The notes: a model not told the origin generated them from the letters alone. A stretch of DNA of 64,000 nt from Methylomicrobium lacus LW14 (GCF_000527095.1 NZ_AZUN01000001.1:744001-808000), one strand, 5' to 3'; shown: positions 51,571-63,543, numbered from the stretch's first letter. Translations and numbers: made by a program.

Positions 51571-54183
51571 TCAACCTGCCGTCTGCTCTTGCACCCAGGC
51601 CGGAACCCCGGCCAGGGCCTTGGCCAATCCGGTCGGATCGTTGCCGCCCGCCTGCGCCATGTCGGGGCGGCCGCCGCCTTTGCCGCCGACCTGGGTCGCG
51701 ACGAAATTGACCAGATCGCCGGCCTTGACGCGTCCGACCTGATCCTTCGAGACGCCCGCGATCAGGCTGACCTTGTCGCCTTCAACGGTCGCGAGCACGA
51801 TCGCTGAACTGCCGAGCTTGTTTTTCAACTGGTCGACCAGATCGCGCAGAGATTTCGGATCGACGCCGTCGAGCTTAACCGCCAGCACCTTGATGCCGTT
51901 GACTTCGACCGCGCCGGAACTGAGTTCGTCGCCGGCCGAACTGGCCAGTTTCGCGTTCAGACGCTCAAGCTGTTTTTCCAGGGAGCGGGTCTTTTCGAGC
52001 AATTGTTCGACCTTTTCGGCCGCTTTGTCCGGTGAGCTCTTCAATAATCCGGAAATCGAGGCGAGCGCCTTGTCGCGGCTCGCAATCCAGTCGATGCAGC
52101 CTTGACCGGTGACCGCCTCGATACGGCGGACGCCGGCCGCAACGCCGGTTTCGCCGATGATCTTGAAGCAGCCGATGTCGCCGGCGCGCTCGACGTGGGT
52201 GCCGCCGCACAGTTCGGTCGAAAACTCGCCGATCTTCAAAACGCGCACTTCCGCGCCGTATTTTTCGCCGAACAAGGCCATCGCGCCGGCCTTGACCGCA
52301 TCGTCCTTCGCCATGATGTCGGCGGTGACCGGCGTATTCAGGCGGATTTGTTCGTTCACGATCCGTTCCAGCTCGGCGATTTCCTCGGTCGTGACCGGCT
52401 CGAAATGCGAGAAGTCGAAACGCAGGCGCTCGGGATTAACCAGCGAGCCTTTTTGCGCGACATGGTCGCCCAGAATCTGACGCAGAGCCGCATGCAGGAT
52501 ATGTGTCGCGGAGTGATTCAACTCGGTCGCTTTGCGTTCATTCGCATCGACATGGGCCGCGCAGTCCTGGCCTTGGGTGAATGCGCCGGAGATGACTTTG
52601 CCCTTGTGCAGGAACAGATTGCCGCCCTGTTTTTGGGTGTCGGTCACTTCGAATACCGCGCCGTTCACGGTAATTCTGCCCTTATCGCCGACTTGTCCGC
52701 CGGATTCGGCGTAAAACGGCGTCTTATCCAGTACGATCACACCTTCCTGGCCGGCCTGCAAGGTTTCGACGGGCTGGCCCTGGGCGTACAGCGCGACGAT
52801 ATGAGATTGATCGGCAAGATGGTCGTAGCCGGTAAATTCGGTTTCGACATCGAGCTTGATGTCCTGGTCGTAGTCGCTTCCGAAATGGCTGGCCGACCGC
52901 GCGCGATCGCGTTGCGCGGTCATCGCCGCTTCGAAGCCTTCATGATCGACAGACAAGTCGTGTTCGCGCGCGAAATCGGCGGTCAGATCGACCGGGAAGC
53001 CGTAGGTGTCGTAAAGCTGGAACACGGTGTCGCCCGGAATCACCTTGCCTTCGAGCTTGGCGACGCAGGCTTCGAGTATCTTCATGCCTTGTCCCAAAGT
53101 TTCGGCGAAGCGTTCTTCCTCTTTTTTCAGGATTCTTTCGACCTGCGCCTGCGAGTTTTTCAATTCGGGGTAGGCATCGCCCATCGCCTCGACCAGCGGC
53201 GCGACCAGTTGATAGAAGAAGACGTCGTGAATGCCGAGCCGGTAGCCGTGACGAATCGCGCGGCGGATGATCCGGCGCAGCACATAGCCGCGGCCTTCGT
53301 TCGAAGGCAGTACGCCGTCGGTAATCAGGAACGCGCAGGAGCGGATATGGTCCGCGATCACCCGCAGCGAGCTTTGGTTCAAGTCGTCGATGCCGGCCAG
53401 TTTTGCCGCCGCCTTCAGCAGCTTCTGGAATAGGTCGATTTCGTAATTGCTGTGCACGCCTTGCGAGACCGCCGCGATCCGTTCCAGCCCCATGCCGGTA
53501 TCGACCGAAGGCTTCGGCAGCGACGTCAGGGTGCCGTCGGCGGAGCGGTCGTACTGCATGAATACCAGGTTCCAGATCTCGATGTAGCGGTCGCCTTCCT
53601 CATCGGGAGAGCCCGGAGGGCCGCCCGGAATCGATTCGCCGTGGTCGTAGAAGATTTCGCTGCACGGGCCGCAGGGGCCGGTGTCGCCCATCGACCAGAA
53701 ATTGTCTTTTGCGCCGATTCGTGAAAAGCGCTTAGGGTCGACGCCGACATCGTTCAGCCAGATGCTTTCGGCTTCGCTGTCTTCTTCGAACACGGTCACC
53801 CATAATTTTTGCGGCGGGATCTCCATTTCCTGGGTCAAGAATTCCCAGGCGAAATGAATCGCATCCTTCTTGAAATAATCGCCGAAACTGAAGTTGCCGA
53901 GCATTTCGAAAAAGGTATGATGCCTTGCGGTATAGCCGACGTTCTCCAGGTCGTTATGCTTGCCGCCGGCGCGCACGCAGCGCTGGCTGGTCGCCGCGCG
54001 GGTAAAGTCGCGTTGCTCGCGTCCCAAAAACACATCCTTGTACTGCACCATGCCGGCGTTCGTGAACAACAGGGTAGGGTCGTTGCCGGGAATCAGCGAA
54101 CTGGACGGCTCGATCGTATGTCCGCGTTGGCGGAAAAATTCCAGGAAGGCGGAGCGCAGTTCTGCGCTGGTCAACTTTTTCAT
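51571..54183 (-). CDS. alaS: Alanine--tRNA ligase
   Basis: An 870-residue class II synthetase. The catalytic N-terminal part starts LRSAFLEFFRQRGHTI and has LEMLG-type motif 2 regions. The editing domain has zinc/active-site motifs HSATHILHAALR and CGGTHVERAGDIG. The C-terminal part has the coiled-coil oligomerisation region and ends in the DHHA1-like GGKGGGRPDMAQAGG. All domains are present at normal length. recX and recA lie immediately upstream on the same strand, the common gammaproteobacterial order recA-recX-alaS. Confidence 0.97.
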   Translation of the reverse strand: MKKLTSAELRSAFLEFFRQRGHTIEPSSSLIPGNDPTLLFTNAGMVQYKDVFLGREQRDFTRAATSQRCVRAGGKHNDLENVGYTARHHTFFEMLGNFSFGDYFKKDAIHFAWEFLTQEMEIPPQKLWVTVFEEDSEAESIWLNDVGVDPKRFSRIGAKDNFWSMGDTGPCGPCSEIFYDHGESIPGGPPGSPDEEGDRYIEIWNLVFMQYDRSADGTLTSLPKPSVDTGMGLERIAAVSQGVHSNYEIDLFQKLLKAAAKLAGIDDLNQSSLRVIADHIRSCAFLITDGVLPSNEGRGYVLRRIIRRAIRHGYRLGIHDVFFYQLVAPLVEAMGDAYPELKNSQAQVERILKKEEERFAETLGQGMKILEACVAKLEGKVIPGDTVFQLYDTYGFPVDLTADFAREHDLSVDHEGFEAAMTAQRDRARSASHFGSDYDQDIKLDVETEFTGYDHLADQSHIVALYAQGQPVETLQAGQEGVIVLDKTPFYAESGGQVGDKGRITVNGAVFEVTDTQKQGGNLFLHKGKVISGAFTQGQDCAAHVDANERKATELNHSATHILHAALRQILGDHVAQKGSLVNPERLRFDFSHFEPVTTEEIAELERIVNEQIRLNTPVTADIMAKDDAVKAGAMALFGEKYGAEVRVLKIGEFSTELCGGTHVERAGDIGCFKIIGETGVAAGVRRIEAVTGQGCIDWIASRDKALASISGLLKSSPDKAAEKVEQLLEKTRSLEKQLERLNAKLASSAGDELSSGAVEVNGIKVLAVKLDGVDPKSLRDLVDQLKNKLGSSAIVLATVEGDKVSLIAGVSKDQVGRVKAGDLVNFVATQVGGKGGGRPDMAQAGGNDPTGLAKALAGVPAWVQEQTAG

Positions 54184-54202
54184 AGGTTATGCGGTTAAAA
54201 GG

Positions 54203-54676
54203 CTAAAAAGTGTTCGAGATGTTTTTCAATAAATCGGCAATCATTGCGTTGGTAAAGCCGCGCTGTAACAAAAACCGGCTGCGTTTCGCCCATTCATTCC
54301 GATTCGGAATCGGGTCGTTGCCGTACTTCTTACTATAAATCTGCTGCAAAAGCGCCATCCAGCCGCCGGCGACCGATTCGGCGAGCGCTTCGAGATCAAA
54401 CAGGGGAGTCTTGCCGAGATCGATGCCGTGTTGACGCAGTTCATAGGCGATAAAAGTCGGGCCGTAACCTTTCAGGATCCGCGAACGCGCATAGCTTTCC
54501 GCGTAACGCGCATCGCTTTGCCAGTTCTCTGCGCTCAATTCTTCCAGGATCGGCTCGATGCTTTCCTTGGCAAAGCCTTTGACGGCCAGTTTTTGCAGCA
54601 ATTCTTTTCGGCTGTGCTCGCGTCCGGTCAACAGGCGCAAGCATTCAGCCCTGATTTTGGCGTCCGCCTGATCCAC
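54203..54676 (-). CDS. recX: Recombination regulatory protein RecX
   Basis: A 157-residue RecX, which binds RecA filaments and restrains them. Helical repeats with CLRLLTGREHSRKELLQKL and RFLLQRGFTNAMIADLL are family-typical. Start is GTG with no better in-frame start, 20 bases after recA. Downstream alaS starts 19 bases later. Confidence 0.93.
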   Translation of the reverse strand: MDQADAKIRAECLRLLTGREHSRKELLQKLAVKGFAKESIEPILEELSAENWQSDARYAESYARSRILKGYGPTFIAYELRQHGIDLGKTPLFDLEALAESVAGGWMALLQQIYSKKYGNDPIPNRNEWAKRSRFLLQRGFTNAMIADLLKNISNTF

Positions 54677-54696
54677 GTAAAGTCAGAGCGCAGGCT

Positions 54697-55728
54697 TCAA
54701 TCGTCGTCGAGTTCGGGCTTAGCCGAAACCGGCAGCGTCTTGCCGAAGGCTTCCGCGCGTATTTTCGCTTCGATTTCGCTGGCCTTGTCCGGATGCTCTT
54801 TCAGATACAGCTTCGCGTTGTCCTTGCCCTGGCCGATCTTTTCATCGCCATAGCTGTACCAGGAGCCGGCTTTCTGGATGAACCCGAAATTGACGCCGAG
54901 ATCGACTAACTCGCCAAAGAAAGAAATGCCTTCGCCGTACAGAATCTCGAATTCGGCCTGCTTGAACGGCGGCGCGACCTTGTTCTTGACGACCTTCACG
55001 CGCGTCTCGTTGCCGATTATTTCTTCGCCCTTCTTGACCGAGCCGATCCGGCGAATATCGAGCCGTACCGATGCGTAAAACTTCAGCGCGTTGCCGCCGG
55101 TCGTGGTTTCGGGGTTGCCGAACATCACGCCGATCTTCATTCGGATCTGGTTGATGAAGATTACCAGCGTATTCGAACGCTTGATGTTCGCGGTCAGTTT
55201 GCGCAACGCCTGCGACATCAGCCGCGCCTGCAGGCCCATGTGCGAATCGCCCATGTCGCCTTCGATCTCGGCCTTCGGCGTCAGCGCCGCGACCGAATCG
55301 ACCACGACGATGTCCACCGCGCCGGAGCGCACCAGCATGTCGGTGATTTCGAGCGCCTGCTCGCCGGTATCAGGCTGCGAAACCAGGAGGTCATCGACAT
55401 TCACGCCGATTTTTTCGGCATAACCCGGGTCCAGCGCGTGTTCGGCATCGACGAACGCGGCCGTGCCGCCGAGTTTTTGCACTTCGGCGATCACCTGCAA
55501 GGTCAGCGTGGTTTTGCCGGATGATTCCGGCCCGTAGATTTCGACGATCCGTCCGCGCGGCAAGCCGCCGCAGCCAAGCGCAATGTCCAGCCCCAAAGAG
55601 CCGGTCGAAACGACCTCGATGTCCCGAGACGCCGCCACATCACCCATCCGCATCACAGAGCCCTTGCCGAACTGCTTCTCGATCTGCATCAATGCCGCGC
55701 CGAGCGCTTTCTTTTTGTTTTCGTCCAT
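54697..55728 (-). CDS. recA: Recombinase RecA
   Basis: A 343-residue RecA with Walker A GPESSGKTT, VDAEHALDPGYA, VVDSVAALTPKAEIEG and the L2-region FINQIRMKIGVMFGNPETTTGG. It has an acidic C-terminal tail (PELDDD). I looked for a LexA box (CTG-N10-CAG type) before the start and saw none that is convincing, so SOS control is not shown by this sequence. Confidence 0.98.
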   Translation of the reverse strand: MDENKKKALGAALMQIEKQFGKGSVMRMGDVAASRDIEVVSTGSLGLDIALGCGGLPRGRIVEIYGPESSGKTTLTLQVIAEVQKLGGTAAFVDAEHALDPGYAEKIGVNVDDLLVSQPDTGEQALEITDMLVRSGAVDIVVVDSVAALTPKAEIEGDMGDSHMGLQARLMSQALRKLTANIKRSNTLVIFINQIRMKIGVMFGNPETTTGGNALKFYASVRLDIRRIGSVKKGEEIIGNETRVKVVKNKVAPPFKQAEFEILYGEGISFFGELVDLGVNFGFIQKAGSWYSYGDEKIGQGKDNAKLYLKEHPDKASEIEAKIRAEAFGKTLPVSAKPELDDD

Positions 55729-55865
55729 TGCCTATGTCCCGTGCTGTCGTGGTTTAACGAAGTGCCGCTTAATTAAATGGAGTATTATTACATACGGGTA
55801 CCGGTTCGGGTAGTGCTGATTTGGGATTACGCGCCGGATTGATTGCGGCATTGCATACGTTCATC

Positions 55866-56369
55866 ATGTTTATTTATTCGTTGTCTATCCTGTTCAATCA
55901 GATCAATTTATTGAGCCCGGCCGAGGCCTTGTTTATCATGGCCGGGCTGTTTGTGATCGTGTGGGTTCTGGCGCCTACCCCGGAGGGCGCGTTTCGGCCA
56001 TTGTCTTTCGATAATTATTTGTTTTCGTGCTGGGTAGGCGGGCAGGGGCTAAGCACCGTATTTTGGCCGTTCTTCGGGGTGTTGAATGCCGCGTTGTTCA
56101 GCGCGGATTGGCTGGTCAAATCGGGACAGTTGACCGTGTCGAGCTGGGATGACGTGCATTTTGTCCTGCTGCTGCCGATCATCTGGTGGACGGTGTCGAT
56201 CTGGCGCTGTTCGCCGAATGCCCGCTTCCGTTGGCAGGGCGCCGGCGCGCGTTTCATCACGGTCGCCGTGTTTTTGGAGTACGCCTTGAAACTGTACATC
56301 CGCGCCGAATATCCGCGTCTCTTCTTCAATTGCGAGGAACTGCTGTTGGATTACGGCAGTTGTTTTTAG
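55866..56369 (+). CDS. Predicted membrane protein of unknown function
   Basis: A protein of about 167 residues with four or five hydrophobic segments (for example ALFIMAGLFVIVWVLA, VHFVLLLPIIWWTVSIW). I do not recognise a family. The start is uncertain: ATG 55866, or TTG/GTG-type codons up to 45 bases earlier, none with a clear ribosome site. A C-terminal pair of cysteines (FNCEELLLDYGSCF) would face the cytoplasm or periplasm. It lies between divergent recA and secA. Confidence 0.65.
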   Translation: MFIYSLSILFNQINLLSPAEALFIMAGLFVIVWVLAPTPEGAFRPLSFDNYLFSCWVGGQGLSTVFWPFFGVLNAALFSADWLVKSGQLTVSSWDDVHFVLLLPIIWWTVSIWRCSPNARFRWQGAGARFITVAVFLEYALKLYIRAEYPRLFFNCEELLLDYGSCF

Positions 56370-56435
56370 CGCAAGCCGATCGCCTTCGTTGCCGATGGGT
56401 AATCCCCATTGCTATAAAAAAAACGGCAAAAAGGT

Positions 56436-56441
56436 TATAAT
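56436..56441 (+). promoter_or_regulatory. Probable -10 element of the secA promoter
   Basis: A consensus TATAAT lies 40 bases upstream of the secA ATG. No good -35 hexamer is found at 16-18 bases, so only the -10 box is called. Confidence 0.45.
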
Positions 56442-56481
56442 CAGGGTTTTTGATTCACAATTACTAAATTTCGGAAATAAC

Positions 56482-59205
<2,724 letters not shown>

Positions 59206-59227
59206 CTATTTCAAGCTCAAGTCAAAC

Positions 59228-59248
59228 ACCTCCGGCAAAGCTGGAGGT
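59228..59248. repeat. Palindrome 1 after secA
   Basis: ACCTCCGGC / GCTGGAGGT, a 9-bp arm with one mismatched pair around a 3-base loop, 22 bases after the secA stop. No T tract follows, so it is not a standard terminator. Confidence 0.75.
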
Positions 59249-59281
59249 ATGATTATCTGAACTGCGCAAAGCGGATTCACT

Positions 59282-59307
59282 GACGAGCCACCTGCAGGTG
59301 GTTCGTC
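59282..59307. repeat. Palindrome 2 after secA
   Basis: A 26-base palindrome, GACGAGCCACCTG / CAGGTGGTTCGTC, with 12 of 13 positions paired. With palindrome 1 it forms a doublet 33 bases apart, reminiscent of REP or IS200/IS605 end hairpins. Confidence 0.75.
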
Positions 59308-60037
59308 TCATATATAAAATCCCGTTGCTTTCTCTTGGCCTTCTTCGCGGTATTAAGACGGTAAGCATTTGACATCTCTTATCTCTGGCTAGCATTTTTC
59401 GCGAATGCTGAAAAGAGATCTGCCGGCTTCAGCAATGAAAAGTAAGCTGTTCGCCTCGCCTTCGGCGACCCGCGTACGTCCTGTCCGCCACGAAGTTACC
59501 CTTTTTTGCTATGCCAGCACAATGACTTGGCGCCGTGCAGGATGGCCTCGTATTTGACTTCGCTCTCGCTCTAACTTCGTAAAATTCCCGGCCCACGGCT
59601 TCAGCAGGGAAGGGTTATCTCGCTCCATCCAATCTCCATTCGCAAGTCTTCTCGCCTGTTCCACGGTGTAGCGTGCTGAGCTGTTTTGGATTTTAGAGGC
59701 TTATGATGATTGTTAGGTTTGCGTTTCCTCTCAAATCCTGATGAGTATCTTGAAATGCCTTAGTCATGATTAACGGTTGGGATGATGCCGAGATGAAGGC
59801 GGTGGGATGTATCAATTAAGTAGTACATAAGGACCATATATTTTCATAGCCTATAGGTGTAGCTTAATAATGCATTAAGAAGATTGCGGCTAGTACTGCG
59901 CTTGGAGTGCAAAAAAGACCAAAGCATAGTGCCTTACGTTTTGAGATGGATCGGCGGTATGGGTAATGACTTAATGTTTTAGTAAAAATTTTCAGGGATC
60001 GAGGCTAAGTCAATCATTTTATTTGAGGAATTTACTT

Positions 60038-61582
60038 ATGAAACTCAAGAAATTATTTGTCTCAATGATGATAACCCTGACAACGGGATATGCTACTGCA
60101 GCCTGGGCCGTCAGCAACCATGATCCGGTAAAACGCGCACTAGGCCATATCAAGGCCCATGGTCAGGCGGTTGAAAAATCATCTGGCGATCAGTTTTTCG
60201 TTCGTGATGTCATAGTGGACAGGGACGGCGGGCAACATGTGCGTTTTGACCGTACATACAAAGGGCTCAACGTGATAGGAGGCGACGTCGTTGTGCATTC
60301 CCGAGGCAATGGCGCCTTTATCTCGGCCTCCCACACCCTCAAGCATGCTATCGATGTCGATACGCAGGCCCATGTGGACGAAACCGATGCCATCGATTTG
60401 GCTGAGATGGAGTTCGATGCGACCGGCATTCGCAATGCCTCATCTATCAGTAAACTGGTCGTCTATACACGCGATGAAGATCCTGTGCTTGCTTGGGATG
60501 TCAAGGTGTTGGGTAGTAAGGATGATGGAACGCCAGCGGAAGTCCATTACATTATCGGCGCCAATGCTCCGCAGCTACTCGATCATTGGGATGATATTGA
60601 AACTAGCAGCTCTGACGGGAATGGGGATAGTTTTTTTAATGGAACCGTCGCGGTGACAACGGATTATAGCAGCAGCTCCAACAGTTATTCTCTGAGAGAT
60701 CCTTCTCGTGGTAACCAATACACCGTCGATATGAAAAACAAACAAGGAGGTAGCGGTAGTCTCTTCGCCGATGCAGACAATGCATGGGGTAACTTCCTGC
60801 TTACAGACCGAGCGACGGTTGGCGTCGATGCTCAATACGGAACGGCGATGACTTGGGACTACTTCAAGAATGTGCATGGTCGAACTGGCATCGCCAATGA
60901 TGGAAAGGGGGCATTTAACCGCGTGCATTATGGAAGAAACTATAACAATGCCTTCTGGTCCGACGGCTGCTTTTGCATGACCTATGGCGACGGCGATGGG
61001 ACAACGTTTAATCCTTTCGATTCGCTGGATGTCGCAGGACATGAAATGAGTCACGGCGTAACCTCGCGCACCGCTAACCTGACGTACTCAGGCGAATCGG
61101 GCGGATTGAACGAAGCCACTTCCGATATTTTCGGCACGATGGTGGAGTACTATGCGAATAATGCTCAAGACAGGCCCGACTATCTAATCGGTGAAAAACT
61201 TTATAAGAGCGGAACCAAGGCGCTTCGTTATATGCACAATCCGAGTCTCGACGGCAGATCGGCAAGCTGTTGGAGCAGTTCGGTAGGCAGTCTCGATGTC
61301 CACTACTCCTCTGGCGTGGCTAACCATTTCTTTTATCTGCTGGCCGAAGGCAGCGCAGCGATTCCGGCAAGTCCCACCTGCAATGGCTCATCAGTGACCG
61401 GGATTGGTCGGGATGCAGCGCAGAGAATCTGGTACCGGGCGCTCACCGTCTATATGACCTCCTCGACGAACTATGCGGGAGCGCGTGCGGCGACTCTTGC
61501 CGCGGCAGGGGATCTTTTCGGCTTGGAGAGTGCTGAAAAAGCAACAGTCGCTGCCGCCTGGAGCGCGGTTAACGTGAATTAA
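60038..61582 (+). CDS. Secreted M4 (thermolysin) family metallopeptidase
   Basis: A 514-residue exported protease. GAGGA precedes the ATG and the signal peptide ends near AAWA. Residues about 25-190 are the FTP/PepSY propeptide (VRFDRTYKGLNVIGGDVVVHS). The mature domain has the zinc motif HEMSH in DVAGHEMSHGVTSRTANL and the third-ligand region GGLNEATSDIFG, then the catalytic His region SLDVHYSSGVANHFFYLL. Length is complete with no added C-terminal domain. Probably matures outside the cell or in the periplasm. Confidence 0.93.
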   Translation: MKLKKLFVSMMITLTTGYATAAWAVSNHDPVKRALGHIKAHGQAVEKSSGDQFFVRDVIVDRDGGQHVRFDRTYKGLNVIGGDVVVHSRGNGAFISASHTLKHAIDVDTQAHVDETDAIDLAEMEFDATGIRNASSISKLVVYTRDEDPVLAWDVKVLGSKDDGTPAEVHYIIGANAPQLLDHWDDIETSSSDGNGDSFFNGTVAVTTDYSSSSNSYSLRDPSRGNQYTVDMKNKQGGSGSLFADADNAWGNFLLTDRATVGVDAQYGTAMTWDYFKNVHGRTGIANDGKGAFNRVHYGRNYNNAFWSDGCFCMTYGDGDGTTFNPFDSLDVAGHEMSHGVTSRTANLTYSGESGGLNEATSDIFGTMVEYYANNAQDRPDYLIGEKLYKSGTKALRYMHNPSLDGRSASCWSSSVGSLDVHYSSGVANHFFYLLAEGSAAIPASPTCNGSSVTGIGRDAAQRIWYRALTVYMTSSTNYAGARAATLAAAGDLFGLESAEKATVAAAWSAVNVN

Positions 61583-61598
61583 GACAGAGGATAGCAAC

Positions 61599-61796
61599 AT
61601 GAACAAAATCAATTTCTCAAATAAGCGGGTTTGGGGCTCGCTAAAAAATAAGGTTTCAGGGTTGATGCCGTTTTTCTTGTTTTTATCGTTGTGTTCAGGA
61701 AGCCTAAGGATTTGCTCAAAAATAACTTCCCGAAACGCTCCTACGGAAAAGCCCGATAATTCCAACGAGGAAGATGTTTATCAAAAACGATCCTGA
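61599..61796 (+). pseudogene. Short gene start cut by the insertion sequence
   Basis: GAGGATAGCAAC precedes an ATG 16 bases after the M4 stop. The first 36 codons, up to the IS end at 61708, encode a basic start and a hydrophobic run (LMPFFLFLSLCSGSL), like a signal peptide or membrane anchor. Beyond that the frame runs into the IS and stops at 61796. I read it as the remnant of a second gene in the M4 operon; it could also be a chance frame. Confidence 0.4.
61708..61735 (+). repeat. Left terminal inverted repeat of the IS
   Basis: Begins GGATTTGCTCAAAAAT and continues AACTTCCCGAAA; matches the reverse complement of the right end at 24 of 28 positions. Confidence 0.85.
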
Positions 61797-62938
61797 TGTT
61801 TTCGAGGAAATCCGTAGCACATTTTTTCCCGGTCTCATAAACGCCCGCCAACACCTCCACCGTGACCTTCAGTCCGGTGGACGTTCTTGCCTGTTCCATG
61901 AACTGCTTGGCAATGGCGAGCGAATGAAAGACGATGCCTTGGCAGGCGCGGGTGATGTGCGGAAACAGGCGATGTTCAATCGGATTATGTTTTGAGCAAT
62001 ACGGCGGATAATGCGCAATGCGAATTTCCAGCCCCAATTGGGTCGCCAGCGCCTGCAACGCTTCCTTGAACACATGGCGATTGGCAGCATTACTGCCGCC
62101 GCCATCGCAGAGGATGAGCAACCTGCGCGCTTCGGGATAGTGCCGGTTGCCGTGCCGTTGCCACCATTGGGCAATGCTGGCACAGCACAATTCGCTGGTA
62201 TCGTGGCTGGTGTTGAGGTGTATCGTGCCTTCGTTCCGCGCTAAATCATAGAGCCCATGCGGGATCAATTTTCCGTTGCCGACGCTAGGAAAATCATGGT
62301 CCAGGGTGTCGACCGGCACCTGCGTGTAGGTGTAACCGTCGCGGGCGAAATCGCCCAGCAGTTCTTTCTTTTTGGTATCGATGCTGAGCACCGGATCGCC
62401 TGCGCTCAGATACGCGTCTTTGAGCCGGGCGATGTTTTCGAACTGGGCATTGCGGTCAGGGTGAGCCCCCAACGCCTTTTTCTTGCGCGCTTTACGCCGA
62501 CCTAATTTGTGTTTTTTCAACAGTTTGCGCACCGTGTTCGGGCTGACCGGCGTCGCTTTCGCGCCCAAGCGCCGACTGATTTCGCCACACGACAGATTCG
62601 TCCACAAGACGCCTTCGCGCATCGGGTCGCCGGCGGTGAAGTCCGCCAACAGGTCGAGAAAGTGAGTCTCCAACTGCGCCGATTGCTCAAGCGCCGTTTT
62701 CCGGCCCCCACCTTTTTTTTCGGACCCGATCCGCTGCCGGGTCATCGGTCGCGTCGAGTTCCAACTGGCCCCGGCGGATGGTCTTGGGGTCCAGGGCAAA
62801 TAGTCGGGCGATATAATCAATGCCGCCATGCCCCAGCTTGGCGGCTTCTATGCCGGCATAGCGGCGCCTATCTTTCTCGGATAGGCTCGCAAAAAGGCGT
62901 TGCATTTTGACTTCTATTGCAGGCTCGTAACCAATCAT
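61741..62938 (-). pseudogene. ISAzo13-type DDE transposase, split by a frameshift at an A8 tract
   Basis: Two minus-strand frames together make one transposase. The N-terminal part (from 62938) has helix-turn-helix sequence, GGIDYIARLFALDPKTIRRG, and runs to an A8 tract at 62713-62720. The rest (to 61741) continues GGGRKTALEQ and carries the DDE core: D in LSIDTKKKELLG, D in LILCDGGGSN and E in HNPIEHRLFPHI. Deleting one A (A8 to A7) restores a single frame, RKKGGGRKTALE. It is either an inactivating mutation or expression by slippage on the homopolymer. Confidence 0.85.
62713..62720 (-). other. A8 homopolymer at the transposase frame change
   Basis: Eight T on the plus strand (A8 in the transcript sense). 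The two transposase frames meet here and a one-base loss, or +1/-2 shift, joins them. Transcriptional slippage on such tracts is known in other IS families. Confidence 0.7.
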
Positions 62939-62994
62939 GTCCTGTTGGGATTTGCGTTGTCGATGGCGTGTTATTATCCGCTAATTCACTTTCA

Positions 62995-63022
62995 TTTAGG
63001 GAAGTTGTTTTTGACGAAATCC
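62995..63022 (+). repeat. Right terminal inverted repeat of the IS
   Basis: Reverse complement begins GGATTTCGTCAAAAAC and continues AACTTCCCTAAA, matching the left end. Confidence 0.85.
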
Positions 63023-63135
63023 TAGGCGCGCGCGGCATCGTTGACGGCCGTTTCATCGGCTTTCAGGCAGACAGCGCTCTGCGCGAACGATGCGCGAGCA
63101 AATAATAAAAAGTGGAGTAGGTAGAATTTCAGCAT
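63022..63135 (-). pseudogene. Truncated exported-protein start next to the IS
   Basis: A minus-strand frame starts at ATG 63135 with a signal-peptide-like run (MLKFYLLHFLLFARASFAQ) and then SAVCLKADETAVNDAA. It stops in a TAG formed exactly at the IS junction. This suggests a secreted-protein gene cut by the insertion. No clear ribosome site precedes it, so a chance frame is possible. Confidence 0.35.
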
Positions 63136-63543
63136 GGCGAGCGCCATACATAATGGCAATGTACGGCTTTGCACGCCGATGACCGCAATTGACAGTTTCA
63201 CGCGCGCAGTTACGCACGATTAATATCCACGAAAAACTCGAAAGGCACGAAAAATTTCACGGCATCTTGTATTTTGTAACACTCTGCTTTTTGCCAAAGC
63301 CAAAATGTGGGCCCGTGCGGATTTTACGGTCCTTCTATCATCAAGCTATTGTCCACTGCGTGCCGAAGGGTATCAGTTCACATTTCTTCTAATATTCATA
63401 TATACTTATATTATTTATTTCCCGTTGCAACTATGCTGCTGTCCACATCAATACAGATGTGGGTACTGACGGGGCTAATCATGCGGGTGAACCCTGAAAA
63501 AGCGGTAGGGTCGCCAGGTTTTTGATGCGATAAGAATCTGCTA
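63136..63543. other. Intergenic region with possible structured leader before the GAF gene
   Basis: No gene supported. The AT-rich stretch 63385-63425 may hold a promoter. Downstream of it, CCACATC / GATGTGG (63443-63449 and 63456-63462) forms a hairpin, and further short pairings (ACCCT / AGGGT) follow up to the T run near 63520. It does not match a riboswitch class I know. A 30-codon frame from 63433 covers the same bases. Confidence 0.4.

Larger units (their letters stand above)
59206..60037. other. Long gene-poor region after secA
   Basis: About 830 bases without a supportable gene. The first 100 bases hold two palindromes (separate entries). The stretch 59380-59690 read on the minus strand is partly open with stops between plausible pieces (for example RRLANGDWMERDN), which may be a decayed gene or chance. 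The last 300 bases are AT-rich and probably hold the promoter of the M4 protease. Confidence 0.5.
61708..63022 (-). mobile_element. ISAzo13-like insertion sequence
   Basis: A 1315-bp element bounded by 28-base inverted repeats (61708-61735 and 62995-63022, 24 of 28 identical). It holds one transposase coding region split by a frameshift. Flanks read CCTAA on the left and TAGGC on the right, so a short TA target duplication is possible but not certain. Both flanking reading frames appear cut by the element. Confidence 0.85.

Noticed and set aside
52102..53433. A 443-codon open frame antisense to alaS
   Set aside because: alaS is intact on the other strand; no ribosome site or domain in the antisense product.
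55729..55820. Possible LexA box before recA
   Set aside because: A weak dyad near the ATTATTACATACGG stretch does not fit the CTGT-N8-ACAG pattern.
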